A stretch of 64,000 bases of DNA from JBGZFC01 sp964631255 (GTDB taxonomy: Bacteria; Bacteroidota; Bacteroidia; Bacteroidales; Dysgonomonadaceae): contig CAZVWS010000001.1 in the NCBI GenBank assembly GCA_964631255.1, positions 62,001 through 126,000 of the forward strand, read 5' to 3'. A model generated the notes under the pieces. It was not told where the DNA came from, made no database searches, and was given only the letters and a program-made list of their open reading frames with translations. Of this stretch, positions 40,989 through 49,245 are shown piece by piece. Each line of letters opens with the position of its first letter. Position 1 is the stretch's first letter. The position numbers and the translations under genes were made by a program.

Positions 40989-43249
40989 TGAGCCTAAATG
41001 ATTACCGTGATGGTAAAATCGAAGATTATGATTTTATTAAATCAGTATGTTCGTATTTTGATAAAATAAAAGATGAAGAAATCACGGAACATGACAAGAA
41101 GTTCCTAAAATATATATCAAATATTGCTGGCATACCTCACTTTTATGATTTGCTAGGGAAATTCAATCAAAATACAGAAATTAATAACTTTGACCTCAAT
41201 ACACTTTCTGCTATAATTTTTGAAAGCACTTTAAACCTCGACGTACAAAACAAGGCACATAAATATCAAAAGCAAATACTCAATTTATTCAGTAAAGATA
41301 AGCTAAACAGATATTTTCTTTCGGCAAGTACATCATTTGGCAAAACACATATCGTGTTTGAAATCATTAAGAAAATTGAGTACAATAATGTTGTTCTTAT
41401 TTTCCCCACAATTGCATTGCTATCAGAAAATCTTGAACGATTAACATCTGTGGAAAATTATCGTTATTTTATTGATACTTACGATATTCATACACTTAGT
41501 GAAGTTGGAGATCTAGGAGAAAAGAATTTGTTCATTTATACACCAGAAAGATTTTTGTCATTCATTGAAAAAAGAGCGGACGAGATAAACTTTGACTTTG
41601 CATTTATCGATGAAGTTTACAAAATTGACAACGATTATATAATTGACGAAGAAGTAAGAGAAAATGAAAGAGATGTGGCGTATCGTTTAGCTGTATTTGA
41701 AACATTAAAACCCGATGTTGATATCTTACTAGCCGGTCCATACATAGATTTTTCAAAAAGCAATAATCCAAATTACAATGCCTCATTTGATAGATTCCTT
41801 TCTGAAAACTTAATTGAACTTATTGATTATAACAATTATGAAATCGTTAATAAGTCGTTTACTGATGTAAGAAGTAGTAAACAATATTCTGTTGATGAAC
41901 AATTAAATTTAGAATTTACTAACAATAACAAAGATCAAAGATTAGTTGAAATAATTCAATCAATCACAAGCATAGGGCAAAATTCAATCGTTTATTGCTA
42001 CTCAATTGCCTCTGTTGAATCATACGCTAAAAAGCTAATTGCTTCAAATATTCTTAGTAATCATAATAGTTCTGAGTACTCGGATTTTTTGAACCATATA
42101 ACAGATAACTTCAACAAAGATTGGACTGTAATTAAAGCATTAAAACATGGAATTGGTATACATCATGGACGCGTACCAAAATATTTGCAAAAAGAAATTG
42201 TTTCACTTTTTAATAGGAATTTATTACGCGTATTAATCTCAACCACAACAATTACAGAAGGTGTTAATACATCTGCAAAAAATCTTGTTGTTATGCATCA
42301 TAAGAAGGGAAAAAAAGATTTAAAAAAATTTGATGCAAGAAACATTGCGGGTAGAGCTGGTAGATTCTTATACCACTACAGCGGTCGAGTTATCGTCTTG
42401 AAAAATGACTTTATGAAAGTTATTAATTCTGAAGCAGAAGGAATAAAGCACAAAAATTATGATTTAACTGCTCCTAAAGATGAAATAGATTTATTCATTA
42501 CTAAAAATGAATTTTTGAAATCCGAAGACCAACAGAGAAAATTAGACATAAGTGCATTACAAAAAGAAAGAAACATTCCTGATTTCATTTTTTCGCTATA
42601 CAAAGTGGTCAGCCGTTTACACAAAATTCAACTCTACGACCGTATCGAAAATATAAATCCTGCGGAATTAGCTGCGATAAAAAAGCTAATCAGACAAATT
42701 AATTTTAGAATGGATATTGACTATGATGGTTTCCAAACTATTCTGAAGATTATTGAGCCCTTTGTATTAAATCAGAAAACAAGATTGCTAATCGAATACA
42801 AAGACATTAATGGTATTTACTCAGCTTTAACACACTTGGTACATTATTACTTAACTGAAGGCTTTACCGGTTCAGTTAGGTATAAATTGAAACAAGGTAA
42901 AAGTATTGATAATGCAATTTCGGAAACTTCTGAATTTGTGTATAATATTTTAAAGTACCAAGTTGTAAAGTATTTAGGAGTATTTAATATAATGTATAAA
43001 CTATCGCAATCTCAAAAGACCAATCAGAAATTTGAAGAGATCAGTGGAATCGATCGTCTGCTTACCAAACTAGAATACAATGCGTTGACAGAGAACGGTA
43101 GAATTGCAAGTGATTTTGGTGTTCCATCATCAATAGTAGACTATTATGAAAGCTCAGACAATGCTAAAAATATAAAATCACAGTTTGATAATTATGAAAA
43201 AAGTATATTTGAGAAAGTAGAAAAAATAATAAGAAAAAGAAATGAATGA
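40955..43249 (+). CDS. hamB: Hachiman anti-phage helicase HamB
   Basis: A 764-residue superfamily 2 (Ski2-like) helicase. Motif I is LSASTSFGKTHIV (Lys130), Ia LIFPTIALLSENL, II FAFIDEVYKID (Asp219-Glu220, DEVY rather than DEAH), V STTTITEGVNTSA and VI RNIAGRAGRFLYH. The C-terminal 250 residues are helical. It is the DNA sensor and motor that controls HamA. The start at 40955 lies inside hamA. A perfect 14-bp palindrome closes the transcript 31 nt after the stop. Composition matches hamA and not the flanks, so the pair moved together. Confidence 0.92.
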   Translation: MDKIEEAASVIVSLNDYRDGKIEDYDFIKSVCSYFDKIKDEEITEHDKKFLKYISNIAGIPHFYDLLGKFNQNTEINNFDLNTLSAIIFESTLNLDVQNKAHKYQKQILNLFSKDKLNRYFLSASTSFGKTHIVFEIIKKIEYNNVVLIFPTIALLSENLERLTSVENYRYFIDTYDIHTLSEVGDLGEKNLFIYTPERFLSFIEKRADEINFDFAFIDEVYKIDNDYIIDEEVRENERDVAYRLAVFETLKPDVDILLAGPYIDFSKSNNPNYNASFDRFLSENLIELIDYNNYEIVNKSFTDVRSSKQYSVDEQLNLEFTNNNKDQRLVEIIQSITSIGQNSIVYCYSIASVESYAKKLIASNILSNHNSSEYSDFLNHITDNFNKDWTVIKALKHGIGIHHGRVPKYLQKEIVSLFNRNLLRVLISTTTITEGVNTSAKNLVVMHHKKGKKDLKKFDARNIAGRAGRFLYHYSGRVIVLKNDFMKVINSEAEGIKHKNYDLTAPKDEIDLFITKNEFLKSEDQQRKLDISALQKERNIPDFIFSLYKVVSRLHKIQLYDRIENINPAELAAIKKLIRQINFRMDIDYDGFQTILKIIEPFVLNQKTRLLIEYKDINGIYSALTHLVHYYLTEGFTGSVRYKLKQGKSIDNAISETSEFVYNILKYQVVKYLGVFNIMYKLSQSQKTNQKFEEISGIDRLLTKLEYNALTENGRIASDFGVPSSIVDYYESSDNAKNIKSQFDNYEKSIFEKVEKIIRKRNE

Positions 43250-43280
43250 TTCTTTTGCAAATCAATACGTCAATATTTAC

Positions 43281-43315
43281 AACCTTTGTCAAAGACTGAA
43301 ACTTTGACAAAGGTT
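43281..43315. terminator. CCTTTGNCAAAG palindrome copy 3, downstream of Hachiman
   Basis: AACCTTTGTCAAAG at 43281-43294 pairs perfectly with CTTTGACAAAGGTT at 43302-43315 across a 7-nt loop. It is the third copy, at the right edge of the AT-rich segment. The T run after it is short, so its main role may not be termination. Confidence 0.8.
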
Positions 43316-43374
43316 TCCTTCCACAAAAATCACCAATCTTCTCCATTTTCACTCCTCATTTTAAACAAATTTCT

Positions 43375-43382
43375 TACCTTTG
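43375..43382 (+). promoter_or_regulatory. -7 box upstream of the HerA remnant
   Basis: TACCTTTG, 31 nt before the ATG at 43414. The -33 region is not clear. It is probably the surviving promoter of the disrupted gene and may now serve the DUF5687 gene. Confidence 0.5.
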
Positions 43383-43413
43383 CCCTATATACCAATTAAA
43401 ATCTTACAACCCT

Positions 43414-43710
43414 ATGTTCGACAACAGCAACCGCGCTTTTATAGCCATTAACGATGAAGCGGAAGTGTGCCTGATGCCCAAAATGGCCAACCGCCACGGA
43501 TTAATTACCGGCATCACCCGAACCGGAAACCTGCAACTATTCCCTTTACGAAAAGGGACGAGCGAAACGGAGGGGTTATTCTCCAACGCGTCAGACGGCT
43601 TATCCGTCAGACACTGTCTGGAAGAAGTCCGACAATCTAAAAATCTATCAGTCCAACGTCTTGGCTCTAATGTCTTGGCTCTTGATTCTAACATCTTGGC
43701 TCTTAATTAA
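43414..43710 (+). pseudogene. Truncated N-terminus of a HerA-like (DUF853) ATPase
   Basis: The first 40 codons (AEVCLMPKMANRHGLITGITRTG) resemble the N-terminus of DUF853/HerA-like ATPases, which continue into a Walker A GATGTGKT. Here the Walker A is altered to GITRTGNL and homology then stops. The remaining 60 codons are low-complexity, with a small TCCCTTT/AAAGGGA hairpin and a short-word repeat. An intact DUF853 ATPase is about 500 residues, so over 90% is missing. It is a remnant, not a functional gene. Confidence 0.65.
43658..43709. repeat. TCTTGGCTCT short-word repeat
   Basis: Three copies of TCTTGGCTCT within 52 nt, with TAATG, TGATTCTAACA and TAATT between them. The same word recurs at 50352-50386. 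Confidence 0.75.
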
Positions 43711-43716
43711 AACAAT

Positions 43717-45198
43717 ATGTATCTCCAATTCTTCCAACACCACTGGCTAAAAAGCGTTCGCGCTCCCGGATATTACAAAAATCTGGTGGTCAATATCTTT
43801 ATGGGGCTAACCGTACTCTATTTTCTGGTAATTTTTATTGCCTTGGGTTTTATGTTGCCCAAAATTCTCGCGGAAGCTGCCCCGCAAACCGACCCGGCAT
43901 TTATGTTCAACGGCGGAATGATTTACGCCGTGCTCGGCATTCTGCTGATACGGTTTTTGTTTCAGCAGTTAAGCACCATCAACCTGCAAAGTTATCAGGT
44001 GCTACCCATTAAACGGAGCAAGCTGGTGAATTACCTCCTGCTGAAACCGTTATTGAACCCGTTAAACTACCTCACGCTCACATTCGCCGTTCCGTTTGCC
44101 ATCACGGGAATTGCCCCGACGTACGGTGCGGGAGGCGCGTTTCGGTTTATATTTATCGTAGTCTTTCTGGTTTGGTTCAACACGCTTTTCGCATCGTTTC
44201 TGAAACGAAAATTCGGCGCCAATCTCCTCGGCATTGTTATTTTTCTAATAACCATAGCGGGATTAGTCGTCTTGGAGTATTTCAAAATCTTTTCTGTTTT
44301 CGATTTATCACAACGCATTTTCGATTTCCTTATCGCCAATCCCGTCGGGTTGCTCGTTGTGTTGGCATTGAGCGCGCTGGCTTTCGGGCTGAATAAATGG
44401 TTTTTCGCGCAAAATTATTATCCCGAGAACTTCGATAAAAAGGCAGCAAAAAAACAAACCCAAACGCAAAATTTCTCGTTTATGGAACGTTTCGGGAAAA
44501 TCGGAGAGATTATTTCGCTCGAAATGAAGCTTGCCTTGCGCCACAAACGCACCAAAAACGTGGTTTATATGAGCGCGCTTTTCCTGTTTTACGGCTTGCT
44601 GTTTTATCCCCAAGAGGTGTACAGGGGAAACGATGCAATGATGATGTTTGTCGCCATTTTCACAACCGGCATCGGGATGATTATGATTGGGCAATGGATT
44701 ATCAATTGGGAAGGTTCTTATTTTGATTACCTGATGACGAGCGATATTGATACGCACACGTATATCAAAGCAAATTATTTGCTGCTGCTGGCGTTGTGCG
44801 TTATTTCTTTTATTCTTACCACGCCTTATTTTTTGTTTGGCAGCGAGATTCTGATTAACCATCTGGTGGCTTTTCTGTACAACGCGGGCGTGAATATCCA
44901 CGTGTACCTTTTCGGAGCCACGTTCAACACGAAGCGGCTGGAACTTGCCAAAGGTTCGGCAATGAATATGCAGGGCGTAACGTACAAGAATTTCATCGTG
45001 ATGATTCCTTTGCTGGTGGTCCCGATGGCATTGATGGGTATTTTCTCGTTGTTCGATGCGCAATACATCGCGCTGATTATTTTAGCTTTGCTGGGGTTAG
45101 CCGGAATCGTTTTCCGGAAACAACTGCTCGAAGTTACCGAAAAACAATTCCTGAGACGGAAATACGCGCTTTGCGAAGGGTTTAGGAAAAAAGAATAA
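43717..45198 (+). CDS. DUF5687 membrane protein, ABC permease partner
   Basis: A 493-residue integral membrane protein with about 11 hydrophobic helices, in two halves around a polar stretch at about 240-275 (KKAAKKQTQTQNFSFMERF). It resembles the DUF5687 family of Bacteroidetes, which pairs with ABC ATPases. Its start FQHHWLKSVRAPGYYKN is typical. It lies 60 nt before the ATPase gene, so the two form an exporter of unknown substrate in the inner membrane. Composition is back to host-like. Confidence 0.82.
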   Translation: MYLQFFQHHWLKSVRAPGYYKNLVVNIFMGLTVLYFLVIFIALGFMLPKILAEAAPQTDPAFMFNGGMIYAVLGILLIRFLFQQLSTINLQSYQVLPIKRSKLVNYLLLKPLLNPLNYLTLTFAVPFAITGIAPTYGAGGAFRFIFIVVFLVWFNTLFASFLKRKFGANLLGIVIFLITIAGLVVLEYFKIFSVFDLSQRIFDFLIANPVGLLVVLALSALAFGLNKWFFAQNYYPENFDKKAAKKQTQTQNFSFMERFGKIGEIISLEMKLALRHKRTKNVVYMSALFLFYGLLFYPQEVYRGNDAMMMFVAIFTTGIGMIMIGQWIINWEGSYFDYLMTSDIDTHTYIKANYLLLLALCVISFILTTPYFLFGSEILINHLVAFLYNAGVNIHVYLFGATFNTKRLELAKGSAMNMQGVTYKNFIVMIPLLVVPMALMGIFSLFDAQYIALIILALLGLAGIVFRKQLLEVTEKQFLRRKYALCEGFRKKE

Positions 45199-45245
45199 AA
45201 CGATTGGGGAATTGGGATTTTGGATTGGGGATTTAATTTACGATT
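45198..45245. repeat. GATTGGGGATTT short-word repeat
   Basis: GATTGGGGAATT, GGGATTTTGGATTGGGG and ATTTAATTTACGATTTAA run through the spacer between the permease and ATPase genes. It is another example of short-word repeats in gene junctions here. Confidence 0.6.
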
Positions 45246-45258
45246 TAATATAAAAATT

Positions 45259-45954
45259 ATGATAGAAGTTTTTAATTTACAAAAAGTATATAATGGCGTT
45301 GCGGTATTGAATATTCCTTCGCTGAATATCGGGAATGGCGAAAGTTTCGGATTGGTGGGCAATAATGGTGCAGGGAAAACCACTTTCTTCCGTTTGATTC
45401 TCGATTTGATAGAAGCCACTACGGGCGAAGTTCGCATTGATGGCGAGAAAGTTGCCCGTCGCGATGATTGGAAATCGAAAGTGGGTTCTTTTCTCGATGA
45501 AAGTTTCCTGATTGATTTCCTCACTCCGGAAGAGTATTTTAATTTCACGGGAAAAGTGTACGGAAAATCGGAAGGAGATATCTCGGCTTTTCTGACATCG
45601 ATGCAAGAGTTTTTTAACGGTGAGATTATCGGTAGTCGTAAGTTGATCCGCGACTTATCGAAAGGCAACCAAAAGAAAGTGGGCATCGCCGCCGCTCTCC
45701 TACCCGACCCGCAAATCCTTATCCTCGACGAGCCATTCACCGCGCTTGACCCTACTTCACAAATTCGGCTAAAACGCTTGCTCAACGATTTGCAAGCCAC
45801 CAAAAACATGACCATGCTCATTTCGAGCCACGACCTCAACCACGTTACCGAGGTGTGCAAACGCACCGTCGTACTCGAAAAAGGTCTCGTGGTACGCGAC
45901 ATCCACACAACAGAAGATACGTTGAAGGAATTGGAAAGCTATTTTGCGGTGTGA
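45259..45954 (+). CDS. ABC transporter ATP-binding protein
   Basis: A 231-residue ABC ATPase. Walker A is LVGNNGAGKTTFFR, the signature loop is the variant DLSKGNQKKVGIAAAL, Walker B is ILILDEPFTALDP and the switch His is in ISSHDLNH. It energises the DUF5687 permease encoded just upstream. The ATG at 45259 (MIEVFNLQKVY) is the family start; the 13 upstream codons belong to the repeat spacer. Confidence 0.93.
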   Translation: MIEVFNLQKVYNGVAVLNIPSLNIGNGESFGLVGNNGAGKTTFFRLILDLIEATTGEVRIDGEKVARRDDWKSKVGSFLDESFLIDFLTPEEYFNFTGKVYGKSEGDISAFLTSMQEFFNGEIIGSRKLIRDLSKGNQKKVGIAAALLPDPQILILDEPFTALDPTSQIRLKRLLNDLQATKNMTMLISSHDLNHVTEVCKRTVVLEKGLVVRDIHTTEDTLKELESYFAV

Positions 45955-46077
45955 CCTCCACTTTGTCACATATACCGATTAAAACTCTGACAACACGCTA
46001 TGTTAGATTGAAGCAATAAATTTATAAAAAGCTCCTTTTACCAAACAGTTATTCAACAACATAAAATTTTAATCTAT

Positions 46078-46203
46078 ATGCAAACAACCAGATTGCGTGC
46101 AGTAAAAATTGGTGTGCTACTTATCTGTAGGCGGTAGCGGCTGTGTTGGTTTCGTGCGAAAAAGCGGGCAAAAATGACTGCGATGATGTGCCTTTACAAC
46201 TCC
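46078..46203 (+). pseudogene. Broken lipoprotein gene remnant
   Basis: An ATG at 46078 opens MQTTRLRAVKIGVLLIC and meets a stop at 46135-46137. In another frame the sequence from 46131 reads AVAAVLVSCEKAGKNDCDD, an export signal with the lipobox LVSC. Joined by a frameshift the two give a normal Bacteroidetes lipoprotein N-terminus. The frame then runs into the 3' end of lipB on the other strand. It is therefore both frameshifted and truncated. Confidence 0.6.
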
Positions 46204-46874
46204 ATTTGAAACTGCTCTCTAAAAGCCTGTTTCATCCGTGCGGAAACTTCGGCAAAATCTATCTCTCGTCCCAACTCTTTCTGCATGGAGGTTACTCCCC
46301 TATCGGTAAAGCCACACGGATTGATGTAGTTGAAATATTGCAAATCGGTATTCACATTGAGAGCCAGCCCGTGCATGGTAACAAAACGACTTGCCCGCAC
46401 ACCGATAGCACATATTTTCCTCGTCTTGCCAGGATGGTTTGCATCTATCCATACGCCCATGGCTTTCTCGTCTTTTTCGCCCACAATATCGTAGTGGCGC
46501 AGCGTTTCGATTACTACATCCTCCAGTTTGTGGATGTATGATTTGACACCGATGCCAAAAGCCTCCATATCGATGATGGGATATGCCACCAACTGCCCGG
46601 GACCGTGATAGGTAATATCTCCACCTCGGTCGATGGGATAATAGTCGATATGCTTACTTTTGCACACGTGTTCGGCAATAAGTAGATTTTGTGCTTTCCC
46701 GCTTTTACCCAATGTATAAACCGGCTCGTGCTCACAAAACAACAGATATTGGGGTTTGATTAGAGCATTGCTGCTTTTTGCTTCGATAACCGAGTTAAAC
46801 AGCTCTTCTTGTAACTCCCAAGCTTGTTTGTAGCGCACGCGACCTAAATCGCGAAAATTGACCGTGGTATTCAT
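46194..46874 (-). CDS. lipB: Octanoyltransferase LipB
   Basis: A 226-residue enzyme moving octanoyl groups from acyl carrier protein to lipoyl-dependent apoproteins. Motifs: RGGDITYHGPGQLVAYPI, the lysine-containing RKICAIGVR, and catalytic Cys in NYINPCGFTDRGVTS. I start at the ATG 46874 (MNTTVNFRDLG), where family similarity begins; an ATG at 46895 would overlap lipA by 8 nt. It is coupled to lipA, its pathway partner, upstream on the same strand. Confidence 0.94.
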   Translation of the reverse strand: MNTTVNFRDLGRVRYKQAWELQEELFNSVIEAKSSNALIKPQYLLFCEHEPVYTLGKSGKAQNLLIAEHVCKSKHIDYYPIDRGGDITYHGPGQLVAYPIIDMEAFGIGVKSYIHKLEDVVIETLRHYDIVGEKDEKAMGVWIDANHPGKTRKICAIGVRASRFVTMHGLALNVNTDLQYFNYINPCGFTDRGVTSMQKELGREIDFAEVSARMKQAFREQFQMEL

Positions 46875-46887
46875 CTCTCTAAGTTGA

Positions 46888-47733
46888 TTAAACATGCTTT
46901 TCGGCTCTGTAAGAGGAACGCACCAATGGACCGCTTTCTACAAACTCGAAACCCATTTTTAATCCTGCTTCTTTGTAATTGTCAAACTGTTGGGGTGTAA
47001 TGTATTCGCTCACGGGGAGTTGATTTTTTGTAGGTTGCAGATATTGACCGATGGTCAGCACCCGACAGCCCACGTTACGCAAATCTTGCATGGTTTCTTC
47101 TACCTCTTCGGGTTTTTCGCCCAATCCCACCATGATACCCGATTTGGGTTTGCAGCGATGACTGTTTGCAATTATTTCAATTACCTTCAGACTAACGTCA
47201 TATTTGGCGCGACTGCGCACTTGCGGTGTAAGTCGGCGCACGGTTTCTATGTTGTGCGATACAATTTCGGGTGCGGCATCTATCACTTTACCAAGCAGGT
47301 GCGCATCTGCCATGAAATCGGGGATAAGTGTTTCGAGCGTGGTATCGGGATTTTTCTTTTTAATGCGGCGGATGGCTTCTGCCCAAAATTCTGCCCCGTA
47401 ATCTTCCAGGTCGTCCCTATCTACACTGGTTAATACGCAGTGTTTCAATTTCATTTTGGAAATGGTATCCGCCAGTTTGTCCAACTCTTCCCAATCTACG
47501 GGCAGTGGTTTGCCGGTTTTGGTTGCACAAAACTTGCAAGAACGGGTACAAATTTCGCCCAAAATCATGAACGTGGCTGTTCCTCGTCCCCAACATTCGG
47601 ACAAATTGGGACACTTCCCACTCACGCAGATGGTGTGCAATTTGTTGCGAGCTATCACCTCTTTAATATCCAGGTATTGCTTCCCTTGCGGAAGTTGTAT
47701 CTTGAGCCAATCGGGCTTTCTTTGCATTTGCAT
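46888..47733 (-). CDS. lipA: Lipoyl synthase LipA
   Basis: A 281-residue radical-SAM enzyme that inserts two sulfurs into octanoyl groups. The auxiliary cluster ligands are C36, C41 and C47 (CVSGKCPNLSEC) and the radical-SAM cluster is C62-x3-C66-x2-C69 (CTRSCKFC). The closing RSSYRAEKH supplies the conserved serine. Full-length and first in a lipA-lipB operon. Confidence 0.97.
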   Translation of the reverse strand: MQMQRKPDWLKIQLPQGKQYLDIKEVIARNKLHTICVSGKCPNLSECWGRGTATFMILGEICTRSCKFCATKTGKPLPVDWEELDKLADTISKMKLKHCVLTSVDRDDLEDYGAEFWAEAIRRIKKKNPDTTLETLIPDFMADAHLLGKVIDAAPEIVSHNIETVRRLTPQVRSRAKYDVSLKVIEIIANSHRCKPKSGIMVGLGEKPEEVEETMQDLRNVGCRVLTIGQYLQPTKNQLPVSEYITPQQFDNYKEAGLKMGFEFVESGPLVRSSYRAEKHV

Positions 47734-48078
47734 AACGATAATTTATTTTGTGTCTGTTGACGTGCGATGAATCAAAATGCAAAATTAATATTTTATTTCG
47801 GCATCCGCAATCTCGCCTTTTCTGTATGAACTTTTACTGCAACATAACTATTTTTAAATGCCATATCTTCTGTTTCTTGTAACAAAAACTTTAGAATCTG
47901 TTTTGAATTTTTTTATGCGATGTTTTTTTAGTGATTTCCGGATGGATTTGGACTTTCGTTTTGCATCAAATAGCGGGCTATTTGAAAGAAAAGAAAGTAC
48001 AAAGACACGAGAAAGGATAAAAAACAGCATAAAAGAATAAACACAAAACCATCTATCGGAAAATTCAAAACAGTTTCT

Positions 48079-48086
48079 TATCTTTG
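48079..48086 (+). promoter_or_regulatory. -7 box upstream of tgt; gap 47734-48114
   Basis: TATCTTTG, a perfect -7 box, 28 nt before the tgt start; the -33 region is weak. The rest of the 381-nt gap is AT-rich and should carry the lipA promoter on the minus strand. A minus-strand frame of 79 codons there looks non-coding. Confidence 0.55.
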
Positions 48087-48114
48087 CGTTCAAAATTTAA
48101 CAAAACAGACTGAT

Positions 48115-49245
48115 TTGGACTTTCAACTGCAACATACCGACCCAAAATCGAACGCGAGAGCGGGACTGATAACAACCGATCACGGACAAATAGAAACACC
48201 CGTTTTTATGCCCGTGGGCACAGTGGGCAGTGTGAAAGCGGTGCACCTGTCGGAATTGAAACAAGATATTGGGGCGCAAATAATTTTGGGTAACACCTAT
48301 CACTTGTATCTGCGACCGGGATTGGAGGTATTGCAACAAGCCGGCGGCTTGCACAAGTTCAACGGATGGGACAAACCGATACTGACCGATAGCGGAGGCT
48401 TTCAAGTTTTCTCGTTGTCCGACAATCGGAAGCTGAACGAACAGGGCGCCGAGTTTCGCTCGCACATAGATGGGTCCAAACATTTTTTCACACCCGAAAA
48501 AGTGGTGGATATCCAGCGCATAATCGGTGCCGACATCATGATGGCATTCGACGAGTGCACGCCCGGCGATGCCGATTACAACTATGCCAAAGACTCGCTC
48601 GAACTCACCGAAAGGTGGCTCAAACGCTGCATCCATCGCTTCAACGAAACAACTTGTCCGTACGGACACAAGCAGACGCTTTTTCCCATCGTGCAGGGTT
48701 GCGTGTATCCCGATTTGCGTCGTCGTGCGGCAGAAAACATAGCGGCTTTGGGAGCCGACGGAAATGCTATCGGCGGACTTGCCGTGGGCGAACCAACCGA
48801 GAAGATGTATGAAATGGTGGAGTTGGTAAACGAAATTTTGCCACACGACAAACCGCGCTACCTGATGGGCGTGGGCAAACCGGAAAATATCCTGGAGGCT
48901 ATCGAACGCGGTGTGGATATGTTCGACTGCATCATGCCCACACGCAACGGGCGCAACGGACAGATTTTCACCAAAAACGGCATTCTGAACATGCGCAACG
49001 AGCGGTGGAAAAACGATTTCTCGCCCATTGAGGAAGATGGCGAATCGTTTGTGGATACGCTCTACACAAAAGCATATTTGCGCCACCTCATCAACGTGAA
49101 CGAGATTTTGGGCTTGCAAATTGCTTCCATCCACAACCTGGCGTTTTATGTTTGGCTTGTAGAAGAAGCACGCAGGCACATCATCGCCGGCGATTTCTCT
49201 ACCTGGAAACCGGCAATGCTGGAAAAAGTAACAAGACGGTTATGA
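48115..49245 (+). CDS. tgt: Queuine/preQ1 tRNA-guanine transglycosylase
   Basis: A 376-residue Tgt that swaps guanine-34 for preQ1 in GUN-anticodon tRNAs. Catalytic Asp is in LTDSGGFQVFSL, with MMAFDECTPGDA, IVQGCVYPDLR, GGLAVGEPTEKM and MFDCIMPTRNGRNG as expected. The zinc site normally CxCxxC is replaced: DFSPIEEDGESFVDTLYTK has no cysteine, although the later His in IHNLAFY is kept. No ATG is available; the start is a TTG at 48115 giving MDFQLQHTDP, the family N-terminus. Its stop overlaps the lptG start. Confidence 0.95.
   Translation: MDFQLQHTDPKSNARAGLITTDHGQIETPVFMPVGTVGSVKAVHLSELKQDIGAQIILGNTYHLYLRPGLEVLQQAGGLHKFNGWDKPILTDSGGFQVFSLSDNRKLNEQGAEFRSHIDGSKHFFTPEKVVDIQRIIGADIMMAFDECTPGDADYNYAKDSLELTERWLKRCIHRFNETTCPYGHKQTLFPIVQGCVYPDLRRRAAENIAALGADGNAIGGLAVGEPTEKMYEMVELVNEILPHDKPRYLMGVGKPENILEAIERGVDMFDCIMPTRNGRNGQIFTKNGILNMRNERWKNDFSPIEEDGESFVDTLYTKAYLRHLINVNEILGLQIASIHNLAFYVWLVEEARRHIIAGDFSTWKPAMLEKVTRRL

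Noticed and set aside
44308..45908. Two long minus-strand frames opposite the permease and ATPase genes
   Set aside because: They overlap each other and two well-supported genes; composition is Cys/His/Arg-rich as in antisense shadows.
47854..48093. Minus-strand frame of 79 codons between lipA and tgt
   Set aside because: AT-rich, contains the tgt promoter region, and has no family resemblance.
48097..49179. Minus-strand frame of 360 codons opposite tgt
   Set aside because: It is the antisense of a secure gene and has no recognisable protein features.
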